DNA of 64,000 nt, taken from assembly GCF_001592285.1 (NCBI RefSeq), contig NZ_BCWQ01000018.1:1-64000 (forward strand), read 5' to 3'. Positions 29,482 through 39,169 of the stretch are shown one piece after another (the stretch's first letter is position 1; every line of letters starts with the position of its first letter). The stretch comes from Hydrogenophaga pseudoflava NBRC 102511 (GTDB lineage Bacteria > Pseudomonadota > Gammaproteobacteria > Burkholderiales > Burkholderiaceae_C). The notes beneath the pieces are model-generated. The model saw only the letters and a program-made list of their open reading frames with translations, ran no database searches and was not told the origin of the DNA. The position numbers were made by a program, and so were the translations under genes.

Positions 29482-30974
29482 GCTCGAAGCAGATCCATGA
29501 AATGGGCGTGGCCGAACTGGCCACCGCCATTGCCGACAAGAAGACGTCCGCCGCTGAAGCCGCTCAGGCCCTGCTCGGCCGCGCGAAGCAGCATGAGAAC
29601 CTGGGCGCCTATCTGGCCTTCAACGAAGACCTGACCCTGTCACAGGCGAAGGCCGTCGACGCGCGCATCGCGGCCGGCGAACGCGGCCCGTTGCTGGGTG
29701 TGCCGCTGGCGCACAAGGACATCTTCGTCACACAGGGCTTCCCCAGCACCGCGGGCAGCAAGATGCTGGAGGGTTACCAGAGCCCCTTCGACGCCACCGT
29801 GGTCGCCAAGCTCGCACAAGCCGGTGCCGTGACCCTGGGCAAGCTCAACTGCGACGAGTTCGCCATGGGCGGCAGCAACGAAAACTCCGCTTACGGCGTG
29901 GCCCGCAACCCCTGGGACACCGACCGTGTGCCCGGCGGTTCCTCGGGCGGCTCGGCCGTGGCGGTCGCCGCGCGCCTGGCGCCGGCCGTCACCGGCACCG
30001 ACACCGGTGGCTCCATCCGCCAGCCCGCAAGCTTCTGCAACGTGACCGGCATCAAGCCCACCTACGGCCGCTGCTCGCGCTACGGCATGATCGCCTTCGC
30101 CTCCAGTCTGGACCAGGCCGGCCCGATGGCGCGCAGCGCCGCCGACTGCGCCATGCTGCTGACGGCCATGGCCGGCCCGGACATCGACCGCGACTCCACC
30201 AGCCTGGACCACCCGGCCGAGGACTACACCCGCCTGCTCGGCACGCCGCGCGAAGGCGCCAGCGCTGCCCAGCCGCTCAAGGGCCTGCGCATCGGTCTGC
30301 CCAGGGAGTTCTTCGGCGAAGGCTGTGCGCCCGATGTGGTCGCCGCCGTGCGCGCCGCGCTGAGCGAGTACGAAAAGCTCGGTGCCACGCTGGTCGACAT
30401 CTCGCTGCCGCGCACCGAGCTCTCCATCCCGGTCTACTACATCATCGCGCCGGCCGAGGCCTCGTCCAACCTCAGCCGTTTCGACGGCGTGAAGTTCGGC
30501 CACCGCGCTGCGCAGTACGACGACCTGATCGACATGTACAAGAAGTCGCGCAGCGAGGGCTTCGGCCCCGAGGTGCAACGCCGCATCATGATCGGCACCT
30601 ACGTGCTGAGCCACGGCTACTACGATGCCTATTACCTCAAGGCGCAACAGATCCGTCGCCTGATCGCGCAGGACTTCCAGAACGCCTTCACCCAATGCGA
30701 CGTGATCGCCGGCCCGGCCGCGCCCACCACCGCCTGGAAGATCGGCGAGAAAAGCGACGACCCGGTCGCCAACTATCTGGCCGACATCTTCACGCTGCCG
30801 GCCTCGCTGGCCGGCCTGCCCGGCATGAGCGTGCCGGCGGGCTTCGGTTCGGGCCAACTGCCTGTGGGCCTGCAGCTGATCGGCAACTACTTCCAGGAAG
30901 CCGCGCTACTGCAAACCGCGCACGCTTTCCAGGAGGCCACCGACTGGCACACGAAAACGCCGGAGGGCTTCTGA
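29478..30974 (+). CDS. gatA: Asp/Glu-tRNA amidotransferase subunit A
   Basis: This 498-residue amidase-signature enzyme releases ammonia from glutamine for tRNA transamidation. The Ser-cisSer-Lys triad can be placed: Lys in VPLAHKDIF (about 76), the glycine/serine motif [15 protein letters not shown] (about 154), and the nucleophile Ser in [14 protein letters not shown] (about 178). It is second in the gatCAB operon. Confidence 0.97.
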   Translation: MSSKQIHEMGVAELATAIADKKTSAAEAAQALLGRAKQHENLGAYLAFNEDLTLSQAKAVDARIAAGERGPLLGVPLAHKDIFVTQGFPSTAGSKMLEGYQSPFDATVVAKLAQAGAVTLGKLNCDEFAMGGSNENSAYGVARNPWDTDRVPGGSSGGSAVAVAARLAPAVTGTDTGGSIRQPASFCNVTGIKPTYGRCSRYGMIAFASSLDQAGPMARSAADCAMLLTAMAGPDIDRDSTSLDHPAEDYTRLLGTPREGASAAQPLKGLRIGLPREFFGEGCAPDVVAAVRAALSEYEKLGATLVDISLPRTELSIPVYYIIAPAEASSNLSRFDGVKFGHRAAQYDDLIDMYKKSRSEGFGPEVQRRIMIGTYVLSHGYYDAYYLKAQQIRRLIAQDFQNAFTQCDVIAGPAAPTTAWKIGEKSDDPVANYLADIFTLPASLAGLPGMSVPAGFGSGQLPVGLQLIGNYFQEAALLQTAHAFQEATDWHTKTPEGF

Positions 30975-30976
30975 AC

Positions 30977-32437
30977 ATGAGCGACAAGAAACAAGTTTCC
31001 CTGCTGGTGCAAGGCTACGAAGTCGTCATCGGCTTCGAGACCCACGCGCAGCTGGCCACGCAATCCAAAATCTTCAGCCGCGCGCCCACGGCCTTCGGTG
31101 CCGAGCCGAACACCCAGGCCTGCGCGGTGGACTTGGCGCTGCCGGGCACGCTGCCGGTGATGAACCGCGAGGCCGTGGCCTGCGCCATCCGCCTGGGTCT
31201 GGCGCTGGGCTCGCACATCGCCGAGCAGAGCGTGTTCGCACGCAAGAACTATTTCTACCCCGACCTGCCCAAGGGCTACCAGATCAGCCAGTTCGAGATC
31301 CCGGTGGTGCAGGGTGGCGAGGTCAGCTTCTTCCTCGGCGACGAGAAAAAGACCGTGCGCCTGGTGCGCGCCCACCTCGAAGAAGACGCGGGCAAGAGCC
31401 TGCACGAAGACTTCATCGGCCAGTCGGGCATCGACCTCAACCGCGCCGGCACGCCGCTGCTGGAGATCGTGACCGAGCCGGACATCCGCTCCAGCGCCGA
31501 GGCCGTGGCTTATGCGAAAGAGCTGCACAAGATCGTGACCTGGATCGGCATCTGCGACGGCAACATGCAGGAAGGTTCGTTTCGCTGCGACGCCAACGTC
31601 TCGGTGCGCAAGCCAGGCGCGCCGCTGGGCACGCGCCGCGAGATCAAGAACCTGAACTCGTTCAAGTTCATGCAGCAGGCCATCGACTACGAGGTGCGCT
31701 GGCAGATCGAACAGATCGAGGACGGCCACGCCATCCAGCAGGCCACGGTGCTGTTCGACCCCGACACCGGCGAGACGCGCGCCATGCGCACGAAGGAAGA
31801 CGCGGCCGACTACCGCTACTTCCCCGATCCTGATCTGCCGCCGCTGGTGATCGCGCGTTCGTGGGTCGATGAGGTGAAGGCCAGCATGCCCGAGCTGCCG
31901 CGCCAGATGGCCGAGCGCCTGGTGGCCGACTACGGCCTGCCGGAATACGACGCCACCACGCTGACGCAGAGCCCGGCGATGGCGGCGTATTTCGAGACCG
32001 CGGCCAAGGCATCCGGTCAGGCCAAGATGGCGAGCAACTGGATCATGGGCGAGGTCTCGCGCCGGCTGAACAACGAAGAGAAGGACATCGCCCAGGTGCC
32101 GGTGAGCGCCGACACGCTGGCCGCGCTGCTCAAACGCATCGCCGATGGCACGGTGTCGAACAACGCCGCCAAGCAGGTGATGGACGCGTTGTGGGCAGGC
32201 GAAGGCCAGGACGTGGACACCGTCATCGAAGCCAAGGGCCTCAAGCAGATGAACGACTCTGGCGCGCTGGAGAAGATCATCGACGAGGTGATGGCCGCCA
32301 ACGCCCCGATGGTCGAGCAGTTCCGCGCCGGCAAGGACAAGGCCTTCAACGCGCTGGTGGGCCTGGTCATGAAGGCCAGCAAGGGCAAGGCCAACCCGCA
32401 GCAGGCCAACGAGCTGCTCAAGCAAAAGCTGGGTTGA
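30977..32437 (+). CDS. gatB: Asp/Glu-tRNA amidotransferase subunit B
   Basis: This 486-residue kinase-transamidase subunit activates the tRNA-bound acid. The N-terminal signature [14 protein letters not shown] is followed by [18 protein letters not shown] and [12 protein letters not shown]. The C-terminal YqeY-like tail domain (about 340-486) binds tRNA. The start at ATG 30977 is two bases after gatA. It converges on the DUF4124-like gene across a short hairpin. Confidence 0.97.
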   Translation: MSDKKQVSLLVQGYEVVIGFETHAQLATQSKIFSRAPTAFGAEPNTQACAVDLALPGTLPVMNREAVACAIRLGLALGSHIAEQSVFARKNYFYPDLPKGYQISQFEIPVVQGGEVSFFLGDEKKTVRLVRAHLEEDAGKSLHEDFIGQSGIDLNRAGTPLLEIVTEPDIRSSAEAVAYAKELHKIVTWIGICDGNMQEGSFRCDANVSVRKPGAPLGTRREIKNLNSFKFMQQAIDYEVRWQIEQIEDGHAIQQATVLFDPDTGETRAMRTKEDAADYRYFPDPDLPPLVIARSWVDEVKASMPELPRQMAERLVADYGLPEYDATTLTQSPAMAAYFETAAKASGQAKMASNWIMGEVSRRLNNEEKDIAQVPVSADTLAALLKRIADGTVSNNAAKQVMDALWAGEGQDVDTVIEAKGLKQMNDSGALEKIIDEVMAANAPMVEQFRAGKDKAFNALVGLVMKASKGKANPQQANELLKQKLG

Positions 32438-32441
32438 GAAG

Positions 32442-32465
32442 GCTGCGCCGTGTCAGCGGCGCAGC
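32442..32465. terminator. Bidirectional hairpin between gatB and the DUF4124-like gene
   Basis: GCTGCGCCG (32442-32450) pairs perfectly with CGGCGCAGC (32457-32465) over a six-base loop. It fills the 32-base gap between two convergent genes. There is no T tract on either side, so it may be a weak or factor-assisted terminator, or simply a 3'-end stabiliser. Confidence 0.5.
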
Positions 32466-32469
32466 GGAG

Positions 32470-33132
32470 TCACCGTTTCACCCAGAGCGTGCGCAGCTTG
32501 GCGAGCTCTTCGTCGAACCGGGCGTTGATTCGCTGCTTCTCCAGGTTCTGGTCGCTCAGGAAGCGGTTCTGCACCTGCACCTGCTGGGCGTTGTCTTCCA
32601 GTTTGCGCTGCAGCCAGGGCGGCGCCTTTTTGGGGTCGCCCTGATAGAACTCCAGCTCCTGGTCGATCTCCTGGCGCTGCCTGCCCAGTTCGGTCACGCG
32701 CTTTTTCACCGCCTCGATGACCTCGTCGATCTGCTTGAGCGCTTCGGCACGCTCCTTGTCGTGCATGGCCTGGTTGGGGTAGCGGATCAGCAGGGCCCGC
32801 TCGCGCCGCCGCTCTTCGGCGATCCGCGAGCGCTCCAGCTCTTCCGCCCGGCGCTGCTCCTCAAGGCGGGCCCTTTCTTCGGCCGTGTAGCTGGGCGGCA
32901 CGACCCGCCGGACCGTGCCCGAGGCGCCCAGTTCCTTCTGTTCCCGGTCCAGGCAGTCAACGATGGGGCGGTCCGAGGTGAGTCGTCGCCCCTTGCTGTC
33001 CACACAGCTGTAGATGCCGCCGCTGTTCTTTTCCTGGGCCACGGCCAGCGGGGCCGTCAGGGCCAGCAACAGCATGCCCGTACCGGCCAGGCAGTGGCAA
33101 TAAGTGGCGGCGGTGGGCACAGATCGGATCAA
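32470..33132 (-). CDS. DUF4124-like periplasmic coiled-coil protein
   Basis: This 220-residue protein has a cleavable-looking signal peptide ending near AVAQEK (about 33). A short DUF4124-type segment follows (GIYSCVDSKGRRLTSDRPIVDC). Residues about 80-215 are highly charged, predicted to be helical and rich in Glu, Arg, Gln and Leu, consistent with a long coiled coil. It sits just downstream of pyrE on the same strand with a nine-base gap, so co-transcription is likely. The cellular role is unknown. Confidence 0.75.
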   Translation of the reverse strand: MIRSVPTAATYCHCLAGTGMLLLALTAPLAVAQEKNSGGIYSCVDSKGRRLTSDRPIVDCLDREQKELGASGTVRRVVPPSYTAEERARLEEQRRAEELERSRIAEERRRERALLIRYPNQAMHDKERAEALKQIDEVIEAVKKRVTELGRQRQEIDQELEFYQGDPKKAPPWLQRKLEDNAQQVQVQNRFLSDQNLEKQRINARFDEELAKLRTLWVKR

Positions 33133-33141
33133 GGCGTTTCC

Positions 33142-33858
33142 TCAGGCAACGCCGTAGCGTTCGCGGTAGGCCAGCACGCGGTCCCGGTGCTGGTTCAGTT
33201 CGGCACCTGTATGGCCCGTCAGATACTGCAGCAAATCCTCCAACCTCGCAATGGCGCAGACCTTGAGACCGAGGGCGTTCTGCACATACTGCACGGCGCT
33301 GTGGTCCACATCCCGCACGCTGCCGTCGGCGGCTTTCTCGGTGGCTTTCTCCTGCCGGTCCAGTGCGATGGCCACGGCGTGCGCGGTGGCGCCGGCGGCC
33401 TGGATCAGGGCGATCGATTCGCGCGCGGCGGTGCCGGCGCTCATCACGTCGTCGACGATCAGCACCCGGCCCTTGAGCGGCGCACCGACCAGCGTTCCAC
33501 CCTCGCCGTGGTCCTTGGCTTCCTTGCGGTTGTAGGCAAACGGCACATTGCGACCCAGGCGGGCCAGCTCGATGGCCACGGCGGCGCCCAGCGGGATGCC
33601 CTTGTAGGCGGGGCCGAAGATCATGTCGAACTCAATGCCACTGGCGATCAGGGCCTGTGCATAGAATTGCGCGAGCCGGCCGAGCTTGGCACCGTCGTCG
33701 AACAGTCCGGCGTTGAAGAAGTAGGGCGACAGGCGGCCGGCCTTGGTCTTGAACTCGCCAAAGCGCAACACGCCCGAGTCCACGCAGAACTGCACGAAGT
33801 CCTGCGCCAGCGAATCCTTTTTTGCACCGGCGCCCACGGCGCCCGCATCCAACGACAT
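33142..33858 (-). CDS. pyrE: Orotate phosphoribosyltransferase
   Basis: This 238-residue enzyme of pyrimidine synthesis converts orotate and PRPP to OMP. The PRPP-binding motif VLIVDDVMSAGTA lies near residue 136, with FGPAYKGIPLG and FAYNRKEAKDHGEGG upstream. An AAGGA stands eight bases before the start. That start (33856-33858 on the complement) overlaps the annotated start of xth on the other strand within the palindrome CATG. Confidence 0.96.
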   Translation of the reverse strand: MSLDAGAVGAGAKKDSLAQDFVQFCVDSGVLRFGEFKTKAGRLSPYFFNAGLFDDGAKLGRLAQFYAQALIASGIEFDMIFGPAYKGIPLGAAVAIELARLGRNVPFAYNRKEAKDHGEGGTLVGAPLKGRVLIVDDVMSAGTAARESIALIQAAGATAHAVAIALDRQEKATEKAADGSVRDVDHSAVQYVQNALGLKVCAIARLEDLLQYLTGHTGAELNQHRDRVLAYRERYGVA

Positions 33859-34660
33859 GGGGAAATCCTTGTTCAAACTGACCAGCCTCAACCTCAACGG
33901 CATCCGTTCGGCCAGCAACAAAGGGCTGGAAACCTGGCTCGCCGGGCATGCGCCGGATTGTATTTGCGTGCAGGAGGTCAAGGCCCAGGCCGCCGACGTA
34001 GCCGGTCGGTTCGAAGAGATGGTCGGCCTCAAGGGGCACTTCCATTTCGCGGAGAAGAAGGGCTACTCGGGCGTGGCGGTCTACACCCGGCACGAGCCGA
34101 GTGACGTGGTCATTGGCTTCGATGGCGGCGAGTTCGACGCCGAAGGGCGTTGGGCCGAGTTGCGCTTCGACACCCCCAAGCGCAAGTTCTCGGTCATCAG
34201 CGTGTACTTTCCCAGCGGTTCGTCCGGTCCCGAGCGGCAGGAGGCCAAGTACCGCTTTCTGGACCTGGTGTACCCGCACCTGATGGCGCTGAAACAGAAG
34301 CGCGAGTTCGTGATCTGCAGCGACGTCAACATCGCGCACCAGGAAAAAGACCTGAAGAACTGGCGCAGCAACCAGAAGAACAGCGGCTTCCTCCCCGAAG
34401 AGCGCGCCTGGATGACGAAGCTGCTGAACGAAGGCGGGCTGGTCGACGTCTACCGCCGGCTGCAGCCCGATACCACCGACACCTGCTACACATGGTGGAG
34501 CAACCGGGGGCAGGCCTATGCCAACAACGTGGGGTGGCGGCTGGACTACCACCTGGCGACCCCGGCGTTCGCCGAGACCGCGCGCAGCGAGGCGATCTAC
34601 AAGGGCGAGAAGTTCAGCGACCACGCCCCGATCACCATCGAATACGACTTCCAACTCTGA
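33857..34660 (+). CDS. xth: Exodeoxyribonuclease III
   Basis: This 267-residue enzyme of the AP-endonuclease/exonuclease III family acts in base-excision repair. Visible motifs are LNLNGIRSA (metal and substrate Asn), CVQEVKAQ (metal Glu), GYSGVAVYTR, ICSDVNIAH, NVGWRLDYHLATP and the catalytic SDHAPI near the C-terminus. Two starts are possible: ATG 33857, which overlaps the pyrE start, or TTG 33869, which has a GGGGAA at a suitable distance and gives the usual N-terminus FKLTSLNLNG. Confidence 0.94.
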   Translation: MGKSLFKLTSLNLNGIRSASNKGLETWLAGHAPDCICVQEVKAQAADVAGRFEEMVGLKGHFHFAEKKGYSGVAVYTRHEPSDVVIGFDGGEFDAEGRWAELRFDTPKRKFSVISVYFPSGSSGPERQEAKYRFLDLVYPHLMALKQKREFVICSDVNIAHQEKDLKNWRSNQKNSGFLPEERAWMTKLLNEGGLVDVYRRLQPDTTDTCYTWWSNRGQAYANNVGWRLDYHLATPAFAETARSEAIYKGEKFSDHAPITIEYDFQL

Positions 34661-34804
34661 GCCGCTGCTCAAAACCCTGGGCCACACCGCCGGTGAGCGG
34701 TGCTGCGGACGACCGTGCCGGCCTGGTGGGGCGCTGACTGACCGCTTGTGGCGGGCAGGACGGTGGTCCGCTGGGGTGTGTGTATTGAACGCGGGCCAGG
34801 GTCA

Positions 34805-34819
34805 TCTGTCCAATACAGA
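34805..34819. promoter_or_regulatory. Inverted repeat upstream of the LysR gene
   Basis: TCTGT-CCAAT-ACAGA is a perfect five-base inverted repeat with a five-base spacer, 44 bases before the LysR start. Its size and T/A ends suit a LysR-type operator. A partial copy ACAGATGG occurs closer to the gene. Confidence 0.4.
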
Positions 34820-34863
34820 GCATTCACACTACCATCTCGAAAACAGATGGATTGGTGCTTGCG

Positions 34864-35805
34864 ATGGAACTCAGACAGTTGCGCTATTTCGTGGCGATCG
34901 CCGACAGTGGCAGCGTCACCAAGGCGGCCGAGCGCGTGTTCGTGGCGCAGTCGGCGCTGAGCCACCAGCTCGCGCAGCTGGAGGCGGAGCTGGGGGTCAG
35001 CCTGTTCGAGCGCTCACGCCGCGGGGTCGGCCTGACCGAGGCCGGGCAGCGGTTCTTTCCGCACGCCGTGTCGATCCTTCGTCAGGCCGAGGAAGCCGTG
35101 GCCAGTGCCCGCAGCACCCGCCAGGAGCCGGAAGGCCCGGTGGTGTTCGGCCTGCCGCACAGCGCCTCCAGCGCCTTGGCGCTGCCGCTGATGCGCGAGG
35201 TGAGGCAACGCTTTCCCCGGGTGACGCTGGAGCTGACGGAGGAGCTGACCGGGAACCTGTCGCGCCAGCTGCGCACCGGCCAGATCCAGCTGGCGGTGCT
35301 GTTTGACGATGGCCAGCTCGGCGGCTTTTCGGTCACCCCTGTGCTGAGCGAGCAGCTCTGCCTGATCGAGCCGGCCAGTGCGCCCAGGACGGGGCGCCGC
35401 GGTCGCACGCTGACCCTCCAGCAGGCCCTGGCGCAACCGCTGATCCTGCCGGCCAGCCCGCACGGTGTGCGCCCGATCATCGAGGCCGCGGCGGCTGCCG
35501 CAGGCTTGCCACCACCGCGGGTCGAGGCGGACATCAGCTCGATCAGCATCCTGCGCACCACGCTGCTGGCCGGCCTGGGCCGCACGCTGCTGCCGGTCAT
35601 GCCCCTGCAAGCCGACATCGACGCGGGCCTGCTGCGCGCCACGCCGGTGGGCCCTCCGCCCCTGGAGCGGGTGCTGGCGGTGTGCAGCTCGGCGCATATT
35701 CCCCGCTCCACCGCTTGCCAGGCGGTGGCCGCACTGGCGGTGGCGACCATGCAGCAGCTCTGTCGCCAGGGGCAATGGGTGGGTGCGCGTTCCCTGGTTG
35801 GCTGA
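34864..35805 (+). CDS. LysR-family transcriptional regulator (Nac-like)
   Basis: This 313-residue LysR protein has an N-terminal winged helix-turn-helix (MELRQLRYFVAIADSGSVTKAAERVFVAQSALSHQL in sequence order) and a periplasmic-binding-like effector domain. The first 60 residues and the QPLILPASPHGVRPIIE region resemble the nitrogen-assimilation regulator Nac and its relatives. ATG 34864 was chosen because it gives the canonical MELRQLRYF start. No divergent target gene is adjacent. The effector and target are unknown. Confidence 0.85.
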   Translation: MELRQLRYFVAIADSGSVTKAAERVFVAQSALSHQLAQLEAELGVSLFERSRRGVGLTEAGQRFFPHAVSILRQAEEAVASARSTRQEPEGPVVFGLPHSASSALALPLMREVRQRFPRVTLELTEELTGNLSRQLRTGQIQLAVLFDDGQLGGFSVTPVLSEQLCLIEPASAPRTGRRGRTLTLQQALAQPLILPASPHGVRPIIEAAAAAAGLPPPRVEADISSISILRTTLLAGLGRTLLPVMPLQADIDAGLLRATPVGPPPLERVLAVCSSAHIPRSTACQAVAALAVATMQQLCRQGQWVGARSLVG

Positions 35806-35869
35806 CCTGGGTGGTGGAGAATCCGGGGGCTGGCCACCGCCCCACCGACTTTCGCGATGCCGACCCACC

Positions 35870-36508
35870 ATGTTCCGCTACCAGACCATCCCCGTCACCG
35901 CCTTTGCCCAGAACTGCTCCATCGTCTGGTGCGATGAAACCCGCGACGCCGCCGTGATCGACCCGGGCGGCGACCTCGACCGGCTGGTCGACGCGGCGAA
36001 GCAGCTGGGTGTGCAGCTCAAGGCCATCTGGCTGACCCATGCCCACATCGACCACGCGGGCGGCACCGCCGAACTGGCCGAGCGGCTGGGCCTGCCCATC
36101 ATCGGCCCGCACCCGGGCGACCAGTTCTGGATCGACGGCCTGCCGCAGCAGAGCCGGATGTTCGGTTTTCCGCCCGCCGGGCACTTCACTCCGACGCGCT
36201 GGCTGGCCGACGGCGACACGGTGCAGATCGGGCGCTGCACGCTCCACGTGCGGCACTGCCCGGGCCACACGCCGGGCCACGTGGTGTTCCACTCGCCCGA
36301 GGCGCAGCGGGTCTTCGTCGGCGATGTTCTGTTTGCCGGCAGCATCGGCCGCACCGATTTCCCGCAGGGCAACCACGCGCAGCTGATCGCCAGCATCAGG
36401 GACCGGCTCTGGCCCATGGGGGACGACACGGTGTTCATCCCGGGGCACGGGCCGGAGGGCACGCTGGGCGAGGAGCGGCGTTTCAACCCGTATGTCCAGG
36501 TGGCCTGA
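35870..36508 (+). CDS. Metallo-beta-lactamase-fold hydrolase (glyoxalase II-like)
   Basis: This 212-residue protein is of the YcbL/GloB-like group. The metal-binding motif THAHIDHAGG is near residue 56, with further ligands in CPGHTPGH (His), FVGDVLFAGSIGRTD (Asp) and FIPGHGP (His). Such enzymes hydrolyse thioesters such as S-lactoylglutathione. It lacks the C-terminal substrate-binding domain of classical glyoxalase II, so the physiological substrate is uncertain. Confidence 0.88.
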   Translation: MFRYQTIPVTAFAQNCSIVWCDETRDAAVIDPGGDLDRLVDAAKQLGVQLKAIWLTHAHIDHAGGTAELAERLGLPIIGPHPGDQFWIDGLPQQSRMFGFPPAGHFTPTRWLADGDTVQIGRCTLHVRHCPGHTPGHVVFHSPEAQRVFVGDVLFAGSIGRTDFPQGNHAQLIASIRDRLWPMGDDTVFIPGHGPEGTLGEERRFNPYVQVA

Positions 36509-36532
36509 ACGGCCGGCCCGGACACCGCCCGC

Positions 36533-36769
36533 TCAGAGGCCGAGCAGCTTCTTCGCGTCGCCGAGGGCCTTCATGGACTCGTCGTGCTTGCCTTCCTTGT
36601 GCATCTTTTCTCCTTGCGCGCGCAAGGACTTCACCTTGTCCATGTCGGCCGCGGACAGGCTCGGGCTGGTGCCGAGCTTGGCATCGATCGCCTTCATTTC
36701 GTTGGGACAGTTGTGGGCAAAGGCCGCCGAGCAGAACAGCAGGGCGGACGCGGTCACCAGGGCTTTCAT
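36533..36769 (-). CDS. Small exported helical protein
   Basis: This 78-residue protein has a clear signal peptide (MKALVTASALLFCSAAFAH) and a mature part of about 60 residues. The mature part is Lys-, Ala- and Met-rich with one Cys (HNCPNEMKAIDAKLG) and a predicted helical hairpin. GGAGACACGCC stands ahead of the start. It lies 47 bases downstream of the M48 peptidase gene on the same strand. The function is unknown. Similar short periplasmic proteins are common in Comamonadaceae. Confidence 0.75.
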   Translation of the reverse strand: MKALVTASALLFCSAAFAHNCPNEMKAIDAKLGTSPSLSAADMDKVKSLRAQGEKMHKEGKHDESMKALGDAKKLLGL

Positions 36770-36816
36770 GGCGTGTCTCCTTCGGGTGGACGTCGGCAGT
36801 CGCCGACGGGCGGATG

Positions 36817-37671
36817 CTAGCCCCGCCGGGCCTGCTCGTACAGCCCTTGCACCTTCGGCACGTTCGCCTGCAGCTGCTTGATGCGCTCCGGTCCGCTGGG
36901 GTGGGTGGAGAGGAAGGCGATGCCATTGCCGCCGCCGGCCTTGGCCATCTTCTGCCAGAGGCTGACGCTGGCATTGGGCTGGTAGGCGCCGCGCGCCGCC
37001 AGTTCCAGGCCGACGAGGTCGGCCTCGCTCTCGTCTTCGCGGCTGAACTTGAGCGTCAGCAGCTGCGAGCCCATGTCGGCGGCGACCGCGCCCAGGTTGC
37101 CCAGACCCAGCAGTTCGGCGCCCAGGCGCAGGCCGAGGTTGGTGGCGCTGCTTTTGGCCAGGCGTTCGCGCGCGTGTTCGCGCAGCGCGTGGGCCATTTC
37201 GTGACCCATGATCATCGCGGTCTCGTCGTCGCTGAGCTGCAGCTTGTTCAGGATGCCGGTGTAGAAGGCGATCTTGCCGCCGGGCAGGCAGAAGGCGTTG
37301 ATCTGGTCGCTGTTGATCAGCGCCACCTGCCACTGCCAGTCCTTTGCGCGCGGGTTCCAGGCGGCGGTGAACGGAATGATCTTTTTCGCGATGGCGTGCA
37401 GGCGCTTGGTCTGCGGGTGGTCCACGGGCATCAGTGCGTTCTGCTTCTTCGCCTCTTGGACCGTGGCCACAAACTGCTGGGCGCCGGCTTTTTCAATCGT
37501 TTCGGCGGGCACCAGCTTGCGCATGCTCGACGCCTTGCCGACGTCGACCTGGGCCATGGCCGGTGCGGCCGCCGCCGCGGACGCGGCGAGCAGGAAGGCC
37601 CGCCGGGCCTGCCAGGGGCCGGCGGCCGGGGTCTCGGGTGAGCGCTGTTTGAGGTCGCAGAGAAAGCACAT
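36817..37671 (-). CDS. M48-family zinc metallopeptidase, Tat-exported
   Basis: This 284-residue periplasmic peptidase has the zinc-binding motif HEMAH near residue 158 and the downstream ligand Glu in EDESEADLVGLELAARG. The N-terminus contains ARRAFLLAASAAAAAPAMAQ, a twin-arginine-type signal. Relatives such as LoiP and BepA take part in outer-membrane quality control. It lacks the C-terminal TPR domain of BepA, so it is closer to LoiP. The start was set at MCFLCDLKQ, because readings further upstream overlap the divergent permease gene. Confidence 0.87.
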   Translation of the reverse strand: MCFLCDLKQRSPETPAAGPWQARRAFLLAASAAAAAPAMAQVDVGKASSMRKLVPAETIEKAGAQQFVATVQEAKKQNALMPVDHPQTKRLHAIAKKIIPFTAAWNPRAKDWQWQVALINSDQINAFCLPGGKIAFYTGILNKLQLSDDETAMIMGHEMAHALREHARERLAKSSATNLGLRLGAELLGLGNLGAVAADMGSQLLTLKFSREDESEADLVGLELAARGAYQPNASVSLWQKMAKAGGGNGIAFLSTHPSGPERIKQLQANVPKVQGLYEQARRG

Positions 37672-37741
37672 GGGCCAATAATAGGCAAAGCCCCCGTCGC
37701 CTGCCACGGGTCCGCCGCTTGGCCTCGCGCCCACCCTGTTC

Positions 37742-39169
37742 ATGAACCAGCCATCCGTCACGCCAGCGTCGCCCGACACCCACGCCGCCACCCCCCGGCC
37801 CAGCTGGGGAGAGACCCTCAGGGCCTATCTGGAACCGGCCAGCCTGCGCATGTTCGCGCTCGGATTTGCGGCCGGCCTGCCGCTGCTGCTGGTGCTGGGC
37901 ACACTGAGTTTTCGCCTGCGCGAGGCCGGGCTGGACCGCACCACCATCGGTTACCTGAGCTGGGTCGGTCTTGCATACGGTTTCAAATGGGTCTGGTCGC
38001 CGCTGGTCGACCGGCTGCCGATCCCGCTGCTGACCCGCGCGATGGGCCGCCGCCGCAGCTGGCTGCTGCTGTCGCAACTCGCGATCATGGTGGCGCTGGC
38101 GGGCATGGCGTTCGCCGACCCGCGCGCCCACCTGGACACGGTGGTCTGGTGCGCGCTCGCGGTGGCCTTCGCCTCGGCCACGCAGGACATCGCACTGGAC
38201 GCCTACCGCATCGAGTCGGCCGACGCCGCCCACCAGGGCGCGCTGGCAGCGACCTACCAGACCGGCTACCGGCTGGCCATGATCTGGGCCGGTGCCGGCG
38301 TGCTCTGGCTGGCGGCGCGGGCCGAGGTGGCGCCTGTGGCGGCGCAGGCGGCGGCTGCATTGGCGGGGACTGTCGAAGGTGCCAAACCGGCGCCCGGCGC
38401 GCTCTACCAGAACGCCGCCTGGACCACGGCCTATCTGGTGATGGCGGCGAGCATGCTGGTGGGTGTGGTCACGGTGCTTTTTTCGCGCGAGCCGGCGCAG
38501 GTGGCGCTGCCGCCCAGCCGCAACGCGGCCGAGTGGTTCCGCGGTGCCTTCGTCGAGCCGTTTGCCGATTTCCTCAAGCGCTACGGCACCCATGCCGTGC
38601 TGATCCTGGCGCTGATCGGCGTCTACCGCATCAGCGACGTGGTGATGGGCATCATGGCCAACCCGTTCTACGTGGACATGGGCTACACCAAGGACGAGGT
38701 GGCCGCGGTCACCAAGGTCTACGGCGTGATCATGACCCTGGTCGGCGCCTTCATCGGCGGTGCGCTCTCGCTGCGGCTGGGCGTGATGCGGGTGCTGATG
38801 CTCGGCGCCATTCTCTCGGCCGCCAGCAACCTGCTGTTCGCCTGGCTGGCCGGGCACGGGCACGACGTGACCGCGCTGATCGCCGTGGTCTCGGCCGACA
38901 ACCTGAGCGCGGGCGTGGCCTCGGCGGCCTTCATCGCCTACCTGTCGAGCCTGACCAACGTCAGCTACTCGGCCACGCAGTACGCGCTCTTCAGTTCCAT
39001 GATGTTGCTGGCGCCCAAGTGGCTGGCGGGCTACTCCGGTGCCTTCGTCGACGCATACGACTACCCGACCTTCTTCACCGCCACCGCGCTGCTCGGGCTG
39101 CCGGTGCTGGTGCTGATCTGGCTGGCCACCCGCGTCAGTTCGCCGGCGGCGTCTCCAGCAGCGCCTTGA
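37742..39169 (+). CDS. AmpG-like major facilitator permease
   Basis: This 475-residue MFS transporter has about twelve membrane segments. Family features of AmpG, which imports GlcNAc-anhydro-muropeptides for recycling, are visible: GFAAGLPLLLVLGTLSFRLREAG near the N-terminus, then YGFKWVWSPLVDRLP and ATQDIALDAYRIE. AmpG is the most likely assignment, but close relatives of unknown specificity exist. Its 3' end overlaps the convergent acyl-CoA ligase gene by 35 bases. Confidence 0.85.
   Translation: MNQPSVTPASPDTHAATPRPSWGETLRAYLEPASLRMFALGFAAGLPLLLVLGTLSFRLREAGLDRTTIGYLSWVGLAYGFKWVWSPLVDRLPIPLLTRAMGRRRSWLLLSQLAIMVALAGMAFADPRAHLDTVVWCALAVAFASATQDIALDAYRIESADAAHQGALAATYQTGYRLAMIWAGAGVLWLAARAEVAPVAAQAAAALAGTVEGAKPAPGALYQNAAWTTAYLVMAASMLVGVVTVLFSREPAQVALPPSRNAAEWFRGAFVEPFADFLKRYGTHAVLILALIGVYRISDVVMGIMANPFYVDMGYTKDEVAAVTKVYGVIMTLVGAFIGGALSLRLGVMRVLMLGAILSAASNLLFAWLAGHGHDVTALIAVVSADNLSAGVASAAFIAYLSSLTNVSYSATQYALFSSMMLLAPKWLAGYSGAFVDAYDYPTFFTATALLGLPVLVLIWLATRVSSPAASPAAP

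Noticed and set aside
33859-34032. A longer pyrE start near 34032
   Set aside because: The extra codons are antisense to the conserved N-terminus of exonuclease III. ATG at 33858 has an AAGGA and the family length.
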